A stretch of 11,252 bases of DNA, taken from NCBI GenBank assembly GCA_910587505.1, contig CAJULD010000027.1, forward strand, positions 1 through 11,252. Direction: 5' to 3'. How positions within the stretch are numbered: position 1 is the stretch's first letter; every line of letters starts with the position of its first letter. Positions 1-7,433 of the stretch are shown piece after piece. Source of the DNA: an uncultured Oscillospiraceae bacterium (GTDB taxonomy: Bacteria > Bacillota > Clostridia > Oscillospirales > Oscillospiraceae). The notes beneath the pieces are model-generated. The model was not told where the DNA came from. It saw nothing but the letters and a program-made list of their open reading frames with translations, and did no database searches. A program made the translations under genes and the position numbers.

Positions 1-1470
1 CTGGCAGAGGATGCAGGTGTAGAACTGGTCCACGCTCTCGTCGGTCATGGAGCTGAGGCGGTCGTCCCGGGCGTTGTAGGCGGGCATGGCCTCCTCCTCC
101 AGAATCTTCTTCGCCTTCTCCGGGTCGGTGACCAGAGTGACCTGGCATTTGTCCACCACGGCGGCGAACTCGTCCATGATCATATAGTACAGCACCTCGC
201 CGAAGTGCTTCATCCTGAGGCCCTTGCCGTAGGCGTCGTTGGAAATGCGGATGCGGAACTGGTTGCGCTGGCCGGTGTGCATCACGCCCTCCATGTAGTT
301 GAACCACGCGTGGATCTTCCGCTCGATGACGGACTCGAAGTCCTTCTGCATCCGGGTTCCGCAAACCTCGATACAGGTGGCCAGGGCGTACTCGGTGTCG
401 CCGCTGTCGATGTCGGGGCCGTCCACGACGATCCTGTGGTCCTCCACCTGACCGGCGTCCCGCATGGTCACCAGCTCGCAGGTGGTGTTTTTGCTGGACC
501 AGAACTCCACCTTCATGTCCGCCTTGCGGATGATCTCGCCCTCGAAGGCGGCGGCGAAGGCCACGGGGATGGGCAGCTCCTTCACCTTGATATGGATGTT
601 CCGCAGGGCCAGGGAACGCCTGCCGGTTTCGTTGTGGTCCAGCTCGGCCTCCAGCGCGCCGGGAACCTGGAGATCGCCAATGTCCTGATCGACGATGACG
701 GGGAAGCCCAGGGCGATGGCTCCGGCTCCGGCGGAGACGACGACGGGATCCAGCGCGCCGAAGGTGTTGACGAAGGCGGGGACGCGCTCCCTGGTGTACT
801 TGAGCAGGCCCGCCAGATCGCCGGGCTGGACGTTGCCGAAGATGAGGGCGGCCCGGATAGCCACGGTCACCACGTGGATGACGCTGGTCACGTCGTGGCC
901 CAGAGGCACCACACGGAGCTCCAGACCCATTTTCACGCCCTTTTCCAGGGCCTGCTCGATGCACTCGCCAATCATGAAGGTCAGAATGCCCCTGGACTGG
1001 TAATCCCTGACCACCCTGGCCACGTCGTCGGCGGCATCCGCCCTGCCCAGCACTACGGCCACGCCGGGGATGTCCCCGGTAACCAGGGGCACGCCCAGAG
1101 AACGGATGATGGGGTCGGGCACGAAGCCGATGCCGGAATCCCCGGCGTAGGGGTCGCCGCCGCCCACGTACTTCAATCCCTCGATGATCTCCGCGCCCAC
1201 GGCGGTGGCGAGGCCGGCGTTCAGGGCCGCGCCGATGTCGTCCTGATTGGTGATAAGGCTTTTCAGCACGCCCACGCAGGCGGGCAGATCGCCCAGAGTC
1301 TTCACCTTCACGCCGGTGGCGGCGTAGATGGTGGGGAAGAAGTAGGCGGTGTCGGGGAAGGCCACGGGAGTATCCGCGCCGTGTTTGGCGATGGCGTCGT
1401 TCACGGCCCCTTCGGTCAGGCCCGCCACGGCGTTGGAACCGCCATAGATCAGATCGGTCAATGCGCTCAT
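1..1470 (-). CDS. acsB: Acetyl-CoA synthase / CO dehydrogenase complex catalytic subunit (AcsB), N-terminal 490 codons, cut by window edge
   Basis: AcsB joins CO, a methyl group from the corrinoid protein, and CoA into acetyl-CoA in the cytoplasmic Wood-Ljungdahl pathway. Reading the minus strand from ATG at 1470 gives one uninterrupted frame to position 1. It begins MSALTDLIYGG and contains the family landmarks FPDTAYFFP (about residues 39-47), GPDID, FEGEIIRKADM, HTGQRN and, at the last visible residues, YTCILCQ. That final CxxC (C486, C489) corresponds to the first two A-cluster/4Fe-4S cysteines, which I recall as C506/C509 in the Moorella thermoacetica enzyme. The 20-residue offset fits a slightly shorter N-terminus here. 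The remaining cysteines and about a third of the protein lie to the left of the window. The start is fixed by AGGAGG 10 nt upstream. Family identity is clear; only the complete length is unknown. Confidence 0.95.
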   Translation of the reverse strand, partial: MSALTDLIYGGSNAVAGLTEGAVNDAIAKHGADTPVAFPDTAYFFPTIYAATGVKVKTLGDLPACVGVLKSLITNQDDIGAALNAGLATAVGAEIIEGLKYVGGGDPYAGDSGIGFVPDPIIRSLGVPLVTGDIPGVAVVLGRADAADDVARVVRDYQSRGILTFMIGECIEQALEKGVKMGLELRVVPLGHDVTSVIHVVTVAIRAALIFGNVQPGDLAGLLKYTRERVPAFVNTFGALDPVVVSAGAGAIALGFPVIVDQDIGDLQVPGALEAELDHNETGRRSLALRNIHIKVKELPIPVAFAAAFEGEIIRKADMKVEFWSSKNTTCELVTMRDAGQVEDHRIVVDGPDIDSGDTEYALATCIEVCGTRMQKDFESVIERKIHAWFNYMEGVMHTGQRNQFRIRISNDAYGKGLRMKHFGEVLYYMIMDEFAAVVDKCQVTLVTDPEKAKKILEEEAMPAYNARDDRLSSMTDESVDQFYTCILCQ

Positions 1471-1480
1471 ATGAAAACAA

Positions 1481-1486
1481 CCTCCT
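1481..1486 (-). promoter_or_regulatory. Shine-Dalgarno site of acsB
   Basis: The minus strand reads AGGAGG followed by a 10-nt spacer and ATG at 1470. It is a full-consensus site and supports the chosen acsB start over other in-frame starts. Confidence 0.8.
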
Positions 1487-1524
1487 GTTAAATAAAATCC
1501 TGGCAGGGGGGATCGCTGTTTCCT

Positions 1525-1553
1525 AATATACCAAAAACCGGCGGACTTGTATA
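1525..1553 (-). promoter_or_regulatory. Candidate sigma-A promoter of acsB
   Basis: On the minus strand, TATACA (1553-1548) and TATATT (1530-1525) are separated by 17 nt. This would give a 5' UTR of roughly 50 nt ending at AGGAGG. The -10 is good; the -35 matches consensus at only four of six positions, so the call is tentative. Confidence 0.4.
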
Positions 1554-1589
1554 GGGGTTTTCGTGAATTACGGCAAATTTTTTTGCAGA

Positions 1590-1640
1590 GCGGCCTTCCG
1601 GCCGCCCTGCCTCCGGCAGGGAAATAAAATATTTTCCCTG
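1590..1640. other. Cluster of three inverted repeats between divergent acsB and tetR promoters
   Basis: Three inverted repeats follow one another. GCGGCC-TTCC-GGCCGC lies at 1590-1605. CCCTGCC-TCC-GGCAGGG lies at 1605-1621. CAGGGAAA (1617-1624) pairs with TTTCCCTG (1633-1640) across an 8-nt loop. The second and third share bases 1617-1621, so they cannot form together. They lie outside both predicted transcripts, upstream of each promoter, and no T-run marks them as a simple terminator. Their function is unknown; a remnant of a repeat element or a protein-binding region are both possible. Confidence 0.5.
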
Positions 1641-1667
1641 AAAAGCAGAAATTCCTTTCCCGGCGGG

Positions 1668-1686
1668 GTTGACCAAAATGGTCAAC
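1668..1686. promoter_or_regulatory. Perfect palindromic operator, probable TetR-family binding site
   Basis: GTTGACCA-AAA-TGGTCAAC is a perfect inverted repeat with 8-bp arms and a 3-bp centre. It overlaps the -35 box of the downstream operon and lies 35 bp before the start codon of a TetR-type regulator. Size, symmetry and position are typical for autoregulatory TetR-family operators. Binding by the adjacent regulator is inferred. Confidence 0.75.
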
Positions 1687-1697
1687 AGCGGTATGGT
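1669..1697 (+). promoter_or_regulatory. Sigma-A promoter of the tetR-ABC exporter operon
   Basis: TTGACC (1669-1674), a 17-nt spacer and TATGGT (1692-1697) form a good promoter. The palindrome at 1668-1686 covers the -35 box and most of the spacer, so a bound repressor should block RNA polymerase. The expected transcription start near 1704 leaves a very short leader before GTG at 1721. Confidence 0.7.
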
Positions 1698-1706
1698 GGA
1701 GGCGAG

Positions 1707-1712
1707 AGGAGG
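1707..1712 (+). promoter_or_regulatory. Shine-Dalgarno site that sets the GTG start of the TetR-type regulator
   Basis: AGGAGG ends 8 nt before GTG at 1721. The site decides the non-ATG start, since no in-frame ATG with comparable spacing is present. Confidence 0.75.
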
Positions 1713-1720
1713 GAACCGCG

Positions 1721-2341
1721 GTGAATCCCAAATTTTTCAACCTTCCCCCGGAGCGGCAGGACCTGATCCGCTCCAGCGCCATGATCGAATTTGGAGAGGG
1801 AACCTTCAAAAAGACTTCCGCCGACGCTATCGCCAGGCGGGCGGGCGTATCCAAAGGGCTGCTGTTCCACTACTTCAAGGACAAGCGGGAGCTGTATCTG
1901 TACCTGTTCCAGTACGCCATGGACGTATGTATCAGGCAGTACATGATGAAAACCTGCGACTTCGGGGAAACCGACTTCTTTCTGGCGCTGGAGATGGGAC
2001 AGAAGATTAAAATGGATATGGTGCGCCGGTATCCGGGCCTGTTCCGCTTTGTCATGCGGGCCTACTACGAGCGGGACAGCATCCTCTCGCCAAAGCTGCG
2101 CAGGGGGCTCAACAGCCTGCTGGAAACCACCTCCAGAGATTTTATCACCCGGATGGACCTGTATAAATTCAGGGAGGGCGTGGATCCCTGGGAGGTCATC
2201 CGGCTGCTCACTCTGGCCGCCGAGGGGATGATGGCCCGGACCGGGGCCTGCACGGCAGAGGAGATCGAACTCCTGTTTGCGGAGTACAAAAAATATGCGG
2301 ACATGCTCCGCGCCCATCTGTACAGGGAGGAATATCTGTGA
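1721..2341 (+). CDS. TetR/AcrR-family transcriptional regulator
   Basis: This 206-residue protein is of normal TetR-family length. The N-terminal helix-turn-helix is recognisable at about residues 15-60: a helix with GEGTFKKTSADAIARRAG, then VSKGLLFHYFKDKREL, the family's recognition helix and its trailing FxYFxxKxxL motif. The C-terminal part is helical and presumably forms the ligand pocket and dimer interface. It starts at GTG, set by AGGAGG. Its stop codon overlaps the next gene's GTG (GTGA), so it is translationally coupled to an ABC exporter. A perfect palindrome on its own promoter suggests that it represses the whole operon and is relieved by a transported compound. The inducer cannot be read from sequence. 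Confidence 0.9.
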   Translation: MNPKFFNLPPERQDLIRSSAMIEFGEGTFKKTSADAIARRAGVSKGLLFHYFKDKRELYLYLFQYAMDVCIRQYMMKTCDFGETDFFLALEMGQKIKMDMVRRYPGLFRFVMRAYYERDSILSPKLRRGLNSLLETTSRDFITRMDLYKFREGVDPWEVIRLLTLAAEGMMARTGACTAEEIELLFAEYKKYADMLRAHLYREEYL

Positions 2342-3030
2342 TTACGATTACGCATTTGACCAAAACCTACGGAAAGGCCCGTGGGGTAACGGACCTGACG
2401 CTCCATGTGCCGGAGGGGAGCTGCTTCGGCTTCATCGGGCCCAACGGGGCGGGAAAGAGCACCACCATCCGGACGCTGCTGGGGCTGCTCTCCCCCACGG
2501 CAGGGTCGGCAAAGGCGCTGGGTCTGGACTGTGTGAAGGACCGGACCGCCATTCTCGCCCAGGCGGGCTACATGCCGTCGGAGGCCATGTTCTATCCGGA
2601 TATGCGGGTATCGCAGGTGATCCGGCTGTCGGCAGAGCTGCGGAAGCGGGACTGCCGGGACGAGGCGGAGGCGCTCTGCCAGGCGCTGGAGCTGGATACC
2701 CGCAAGCGCATCCGGGAGCTGAGTCTGGGCAACCGGAAGAAAGTGTCCATCGTCTGCGCCATGCAGCACCGGCCGCGGCTGTACGTGCTGGACGAACCCA
2801 CCAGCGGCCTGGACCCTCTGGTTCAGCGGGCCTTCTGGGATCTGGTGCAGCGGCGGCGGCAGGAGGGGGCCACGGTGTTCCTCTCCTCCCATGTGCTCTA
2901 CGAGGTCCAGCGGTACTGCGACCGGGCGGCGATCATCCGGGAGGGCCGTCTGGTGGTGGAGGGGACCACGGCGGAGCTGGACATTGAGAACAGATTCTTC
3001 GACTACTACGAGGGGAGGGAGGCCCGATGA
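2338..3030 (+). CDS. ABC transporter ATP-binding protein (ABC-2 exporter type)
   Basis: This 230-residue nucleotide-binding subunit powers the membrane partner encoded next. Visible motifs are Walker A GPNGAGKST (34-42); GYMPSE in the Q-loop region (77-82), where the usual Q is replaced as in many relatives; a signature ELSLGNRKK (127-135) instead of LSGGQ; Walker B LYVLDEP with catalytic E153; the D-loop SGLD (156-159); and the switch histidine in LSSH (H185). The order is complete, so it should be an active ATPase. The GTG start lies within the regulator's stop (GTGA overlap), and its own stop overlaps the permease ATG (ATGA), making a tightly coupled operon. The substrate is unknown; drug, bacteriocin and lipid export are family possibilities. 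Confidence 0.93.
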   Translation: MITITHLTKTYGKARGVTDLTLHVPEGSCFGFIGPNGAGKSTTIRTLLGLLSPTAGSAKALGLDCVKDRTAILAQAGYMPSEAMFYPDMRVSQVIRLSAELRKRDCRDEAEALCQALELDTRKRIRELSLGNRKKVSIVCAMQHRPRLYVLDEPTSGLDPLVQRAFWDLVQRRRQEGATVFLSSHVLYEVQRYCDRAAIIREGRLVVEGTTAELDIENRFFDYYEGREAR

Positions 3031-3812
3031 CGGTTTTTAAAAAAGAGCTGCGCGCCGGCGCGGCAGGCTTCGGCGTCTGGACGGCGGTGATTGGCGGGCT
3101 GATGGCGGTGTGCGTGGGACTGTACCCGTCCATGGAGGGCTCCATGGGGGATATGTCCGCTCTGTTTGCGGACATGGGAGATTTCTCCGCCGCCTTCGGG
3201 CTGGATAAACTGCAGTTCGGCACCATTATGGGCTTCTACGGCACGGAGTGCGGCAACATTCTGGGGCTGGGCGGGGCCTTCTTCGCCGCGCTGACCGCCA
3301 TGGGCCTGCTGGCCGGGGAGGAAGGGGGCCACACGGCGGAGTTCCTGCTGACCCACCCGGTGAGCCGGGTACGCGTGGCCGCAGAGAAGCTGGCGGCCCT
3401 GACGGTGATGATCCTGGCGCTGAACCTGATCTGTCTGGCCTGCGGCACGGGAAGCATTCTGGCCATCGGCGAGGAGGCGGCGTGGGGGGACCTGATGAAA
3501 TATCACGCCGCGCTGGCGCTGATGCAGCTGGAGATTGGCGGGATCTGCTTCGGGTTGTCGTCCCTGCTGCGGCGGAGCAGCTACGGTCTTGCCATGGGTC
3601 TGGCAGCGGGATTGTACTTTCTGGGGATTATTATCAATATGGACGCGGGGCTGGAGCCGCTGGGGTTCGTCACGCCCTGCTACTACGCCGACGCGGCGCG
3701 GATTTTTGCCGGAGAGGATCTGACGGGACCGGCAGCGGTCGGCTGCGCGCTGGGCGTATTGGGCGCAGGGTTCGGGCTGTGGCGGTTTGGCCGGAAGGAT
3801 ATTGCGGCGTAA
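3027..3812 (+). CDS. ABC-2 type transporter permease subunit
   Basis: This 261-residue integral membrane protein has about six hydrophobic segments, near residues 13-33, 77-96, 121-145, 158-181, 186-205 and 234-253. The cytoplasmic stretch FLLTHPVSR (106-114), between the second and third segments, is characteristic of ABC-2 permeases of the small bacterial exporter group. It overlaps the ATPase gene by 4 bp, and together they should form an exporter of two ATPases and two permeases. The TetR-type regulator encoded upstream probably controls it. There is no separate substrate-binding protein, which agrees with export. No terminator with a T-run follows directly; a hairpin lies about 45 bp downstream. 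Confidence 0.88.
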   Translation: MTVFKKELRAGAAGFGVWTAVIGGLMAVCVGLYPSMEGSMGDMSALFADMGDFSAAFGLDKLQFGTIMGFYGTECGNILGLGGAFFAALTAMGLLAGEEGGHTAEFLLTHPVSRVRVAAEKLAALTVMILALNLICLACGTGSILAIGEEAAWGDLMKYHAALALMQLEIGGICFGLSSLLRRSSYGLAMGLAAGLYFLGIIINMDAGLEPLGFVTPCYYADAARIFAGEDLTGPAAVGCALGVLGAGFGLWRFGRKDIAA

Positions 3813-3858
3813 TTGCTCCGAAGCCTCTGCGCATAATCGGTGAACAGAATAAGGAGAG

Positions 3859-3896
3859 CGGCGGGATCATACGGGGCAACGGGTATGACCCCGCCG
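3859..3896 (+). other. Strong stem-loop downstream of the exporter operon
   Basis: The left arm CGGCGGGATCATAC (3859-3872) pairs with GTATGACCCCGCCG (3883-3896) with one A-C mismatch and a 10-nt loop. The stem is long enough to end or stabilise the exporter transcript, but no T-run follows, so a classical intrinsic terminator is not shown. The rest of 3813-4005 contains no gene I can support. Confidence 0.55.
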
Positions 3897-4005
3897 GGAA
3901 GCGGGTCATCGCCATGTTTCCGGAGTGAGGCACGGATTTTCTGCTGCTGCGGCAGCGGGAGCGGCGGGAAATCTGCAAAAAAAGGCCGGATCGCAAAAGA
4001 GCATA

Positions 4006-4034
4006 TTGACAGCAACCCTCCCGACCGGTACAAT
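4006..4034 (+). promoter_or_regulatory. Near-consensus sigma-A promoter of the hybrid histidine kinase gene
   Basis: TTGACA (4006-4011) and TACAAT (4029-4034) are separated by exactly 17 nt. The -35 is perfect and the -10 has one mismatch. The start point would be near 4041, leaving a leader of about 38 nt that contains GGAGGG (4064-4069), 9 nt before ATG at 4079. This is the strongest promoter in the window and makes the kinase a separate transcription unit. Confidence 0.85.
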
Positions 4035-4078
4035 GTATCATAGAAACAGTATGCGCACAGCGTGGAGGGAATTGTATT

Positions 4079-7000
4079 ATGTACCATTGCCGTCTTCGTT
4101 TTTATCTGACCGGCTGCCGGGAGGACTGGGCCGGCATTATCCGGGCCATTCCTCCTCTGGAGGGCTTTACCCACGAATTTGTCGAGAGCAAAGAGCCGGA
4201 GGCGGCGCTGGCCGCCGGGGCGGACGTGATCCTTGCCGGGCTGGACGGACCGGAGGCGGCGCTGGCCGGGGTGCTGGCGGATAAACGGGAGGAGACGGAG
4301 CTGATCCTGCTTCAGCAGGAGGACGGGTTCCTGCCGGAAACCCTGCTGGAGCAGGCCGCGGATGTGTGGACGGCGGGGACGCTGCGTTTCCGGTTCCAGC
4401 GCCGTCAGGCGCTGTGGCGGGAGCGGGCCGACGCATGGGAAACCCGGCAGTATCTGGAGGCCACCATCAACAGTATTCCCAGCCTGATCTGGTACAAGGA
4501 CAGAAATGGCATACACGAAAAGGTCAACGACAGCTTCTGCCGGACCGTGGGCAAGACAAAGGAGCAGGTCCAGGGCCGGGGACACGCCTATATCTGGGAT
4601 GTGGAGCAGGATGACCCGGCCTGTATCGAGTCGGAGCGGCAGGTTATGGAGCTGCGGCGCACCTGTGTGTCCGAGGAGACGGTGCAGTCCGGCGAGGGCG
4701 TGCGGTTGCTGACAACCTACAAATCCCCGCTGTACGATCTGGACGGCAGCGTCATGGGCACCGTGGGCGTGGGTATCGACGTGACCCAGGAGCGGGCCTA
4801 CGAGCAGGAAATCATTCAGAAGAACCGCACCCTGGAGACCCTGTTCACCAACATGGACTGCGGCATCATGTGCCACAGTCTGGACGGGACCCGGATCCTC
4901 AGCGTAAACCGGGCGGCGTTGGAAATTCTGGGCTATGAGACGAAAGAGGAGCTGCTTGCGGACGGGTTCCAGCTGGTGGCCACCTCCGTGATGGATGAGG
5001 ACAAGGAGCGGCTGCGCCAGTGCATTCGCTCCCTGACCCGCACGGGAGACAGCGTGAGCGTGGAGTACCGGGTCCGCCACCAGAACGGGCGGATGCTCCA
5101 TGTAATGGGCAACATCAAGCTGATGGAAGAAAACGGGGAGATGTTCTACCAGCGCTTCCTGCTGGACTACACCGCCCAGAAGCAGCGGGAAGAGCTGGAG
5201 CGGGAGGCCGCAGAGCGCCGTCAGATGGAGCTGATCCAGGCGCTGAGCCTGGACTACAGCGTGGTGTGCTATTTCGATCTGGACACAGGAGAAGGTTATC
5301 CCCTGCGGGTGGCCGCCGGCGGAGAGCGGCATCTGGACGGAATTTTCAAAGGACAGGTCACCCTGGGCGGCGACATGGACCGCTACATAGAGGCGTACGT
5401 ATACCGGGAGGACCGGGAGGCGCTGCGTCAGGCCCTCTCTCCGGAGTGGATGGCCGCGGAGCTGGAGCAGAAGGGGCAGTGCTACGCCAATTACCGCACG
5501 GATTTCGGCGGCGAGATGGAGTACTACCAGATGAAGGCCGTGCGGGCGGGCACATGGGACGGACACCGGGGGATTGTGCTGGGACTGCGCAGCGTGGACG
5601 AGGAGACCCGAAGCGAGCTGAAGAAGAAGAGCCTGCTGGAGGACGCCCTGCTCCAGGCCAACCGGGCCAGCAAGGCCAAGAGTGTGTTCCTGTCCAACAT
5701 GTCCCACGACATCCGTACACCTATGAACGCCATCGTGGGCTTTACCGCCCTGGCCATTACCCATATCGAGCAGACCGAGCAGGTGGCGGAATACCTGAAA
5801 AAAATCATGACCTCCGGCAACCATCTGCTCAGCCTTATCAACGACATTCTGGACATGAGCCGCATTGAGAGCGGCAAGATGCACCTGGAGGAGGCCCCGT
5901 GCAGCCTGCCGGACATCCTGCACAGCCTGCGCAGCATCATCCAGGCGGATATCCACGCCAAGCAGCTGGAGCTGTACATCGACGCGGTGGACGTGGTGGA
6001 CGAGGAGATCTGCTGCGACCGGCTGCGGCTGAACCAGCTGCTGCTGAACCTGCTGAGCAACGCGGTGAAATATACCCCCGCCGGGGGAATCGTCAGCATC
6101 CAGATCATCCAGAAGCCGGGCGCGCCGGCGGGCTTCGCCAACTACGAATTCCATATCCGGGATACGGGTATCGGCATGAGTCCGGCGTTTGTCCAGCGGA
6201 TTTTCGAGCCCTTCGAGCGGGAACGGAACTCCACCATCAGCGGCATTCAGGGCACCGGGCTGGGCATGGCCATTACCAAGAATATTGTGGACATGATGAA
6301 CGGCTCCATCTCCGTCAAGAGCGAGCAGGGCGTCGGCACGGAATTTATGGTGTCCCTGACCTTCCGCCTGAGCGGGGAGGAGCGGGAGCCTCAGGTGATC
6401 CCGGAGCTGGACGGCTGCCGGGCCCTGGTGGTGGACGACGACTTCAATACCTGCGACAGCGTCAGCTACATGCTCCAGCAGATCGGGCTGCGGGCGGAGT
6501 GGACCCTCTCCGGGAAGGAGGCGGTGCTGCGCACCCGTCAGGCCGCCATGCGGAGGGACAATTACAGCGTGTACATTATCGACTGGCTGCTGCCGGATCT
6601 GAACGGCGTGGAGGTGGCCCGCCGCATTCGGAAGGAAATGGGAGAGGAAGTGCCCATTATCGTCCTGACCGCCTACGACTGGTCGGACATTGAGGAGGAG
6701 GCGCGCGAGGCGGGCGTAACCGCCTTTTGCAGCAAGCCGCTGTTCCTCTCCGAGCTGCGCCGGTGCCTGCGCTCGGTGACCGGTTGTGAGGAGGCGAAAA
6801 CAGCCGCCGCCCAGCCGCCGTCCCGGCGGCACACGGGCCGCATTCTGCTGGCGGAGGACAACGAGCTCAACCGGGAAATCGCGGAAGCGATTCTGGAGGA
6901 GGCGGGCTTCACGCTGGAGACGGCGGAGAACGGACAGGCGGCAGTGGAGATGGTATCCCGCTCCGCGCCGGGCTACTACCGGCTGGTGCTGATGGATATT

Positions 7001-7213
7001 CAGATGCCGGTAATGGACGGCTACGAGGCGGCGAAGGCCATCCGGGGACTGGAAGATCCGGCGCTGGCATCCGTCCCCATTCTGGCCATGACGGCCAACG
7101 CCTTTGAGGAAGATAAGCAGGCGGCGCTGCAATGCGGCATGAACGGGCATATCGCCAAGCCCATCAATATTGATAAGCTTCTGGAAACGCTGGACGCAGT
7201 ATTAAAAGAGTAG
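4079..7213 (+). CDS. Soluble hybrid sensor histidine kinase with PAS-type sensor modules and two receiver domains
   Basis: This 1044-residue protein senses a signal and passes phosphate internally. Domains in order are: residues 1-115, an alpha/beta region that looks like a degenerate receiver (ADVILAGLDG, then ELILLQQ); PAS at about 125-240; PAS at about 252-370; a short charged coiled coil; a weaker PAS-like module at about 383-515; HisKA with SHDIRTPMNAI (phospho-acceptor H543); and an ATPase domain with an N-box LLNLLSNAVKYTP around N657/N661, DTGIGMS and GTGLGMAI. Receiver 1 has VVDDD at 784-788, acceptor D835 and a lysine in SKPL. Receiver 2 has AEDNELN at 925-931, acceptor D973 in MDIQMPVMDG, and AKPI. 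No transmembrane segment or signal peptide is visible, so it is probably cytoplasmic. No response regulator or phosphotransfer protein is encoded beside it, so its output partner is unknown. The start is supported by GGAGGG and a strong promoter. Confidence 0.93.
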   Translation: MYHCRLRFYLTGCREDWAGIIRAIPPLEGFTHEFVESKEPEAALAAGADVILAGLDGPEAALAGVLADKREETELILLQQEDGFLPETLLEQAADVWTAGTLRFRFQRRQALWRERADAWETRQYLEATINSIPSLIWYKDRNGIHEKVNDSFCRTVGKTKEQVQGRGHAYIWDVEQDDPACIESERQVMELRRTCVSEETVQSGEGVRLLTTYKSPLYDLDGSVMGTVGVGIDVTQERAYEQEIIQKNRTLETLFTNMDCGIMCHSLDGTRILSVNRAALEILGYETKEELLADGFQLVATSVMDEDKERLRQCIRSLTRTGDSVSVEYRVRHQNGRMLHVMGNIKLMEENGEMFYQRFLLDYTAQKQREELEREAAERRQMELIQALSLDYSVVCYFDLDTGEGYPLRVAAGGERHLDGIFKGQVTLGGDMDRYIEAYVYREDREALRQALSPEWMAAELEQKGQCYANYRTDFGGEMEYYQMKAVRAGTWDGHRGIVLGLRSVDEETRSELKKKSLLEDALLQANRASKAKSVFLSNMSHDIRTPMNAIVGFTALAITHIEQTEQVAEYLKKIMTSGNHLLSLINDILDMSRIESGKMHLEEAPCSLPDILHSLRSIIQADIHAKQLELYIDAVDVVDEEICCDRLRLNQLLLNLLSNAVKYTPAGGIVSIQIIQKPGAPAGFANYEFHIRDTGIGMSPAFVQRIFEPFERERNSTISGIQGTGLGMAITKNIVDMMNGSISVKSEQGVGTEFMVSLTFRLSGEEREPQVIPELDGCRALVVDDDFNTCDSVSYMLQQIGLRAEWTLSGKEAVLRTRQAAMRRDNYSVYIIDWLLPDLNGVEVARRIRKEMGEEVPIIVLTAYDWSDIEEEAREAGVTAFCSKPLFLSELRRCLRSVTGCEEAKTAAAQPPSRRHTGRILLAEDNELNREIAEAILEEAGFTLETAENGQAAVEMVSRSAPGYYRLVLMDIQMPVMDGYEAAKAIRGLEDPALASVPILAMTANAFEEDKQAALQCGMNGHIAKPINIDKLLETLDAVLKE

Positions 7214-7227
7214 TATCCGGCGCACAG

Positions 7228-7270
7228 CAGGGCCGCCGCCTGTCTGCGGACAGGCGGCGGCCCTGAAATT
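7228..7270 (+). terminator. Intrinsic terminator of the kinase gene
   Basis: The 17-bp perfect stem runs from CAGGGCCGCCGCCTGTC (7228-7244) to GACAGGCGGCGGCCCTG (7249-7265), with loop TGCG. It starts 14 bp after the stop codon. The tail is AAATTTTTG, so the T-run is short and begins after three A residues. The stem is exceptionally stable, and termination is the likely role. Confidence 0.75.
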
Positions 7271-7368
7271 TTTGAGGAAATTCTGCGGGACATTCTCACC
7301 GGAAGGAAATCTGTTTTTGCGAAAAGCCGCCCGGAAAGCCGATTTCCGTATTCTTATCATTTTCCCCC

Positions 7369-7396
7369 TTGCATTTTTCAAAAAAAGGGTTATGAT
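7369..7396 (+). promoter_or_regulatory. Candidate promoter of the CobW-type operon
   Basis: TTGCAT (7369-7374) and TATGAT (7391-7396) are separated by 16 nt in an A/T-rich stretch. A ribosome binding site AAGAGG (7418-7423) precedes ATG at 7434 by 10 nt. The outer repeats TATCAT (7355-7360) and ATGATA (7392-7397) flank the promoter. They may be an operator, but they match no operator I can name. From 7271 to 7354 I see nothing else of note. Confidence 0.55.
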
Positions 7397-7433
7397 AGGT
7401 ACGATATTATTATAAGAAAGAGGCGTATTCCCC

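Noticed and set aside
205..1491. Long open frame on the plus strand opposite acsB
   Set aside because: The translation has no family features, and the minus strand matches acetyl-CoA synthase throughout.
3683..7150. Very long open frame on the minus strand opposite the histidine kinase gene
   Set aside because: Its product is low-complexity (rich in H, L, Q, G, R) with no recognisable domain, while the plus strand encodes a complete multi-domain kinase with promoter and ribosome binding site. Long antisense frames are common in GC-rich genes.
7305..7347. GGAAATC/GATTTCC inverted repeat as a leader RNA structure
   Set aside because: Arms of 7 bp separated by 29 nt without further pairing can occur by chance, and the site lies upstream of the predicted promoter.
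7355..7397. TATCAT/ATGATA pair as a Fur- or Zur-type operator before the CobW operon
   Set aside because: The half-sites are 31 bp apart and do not match the 7-1-7 consensus of Bacillus Fur or Zur boxes; metal control is plausible but not shown by this sequence.
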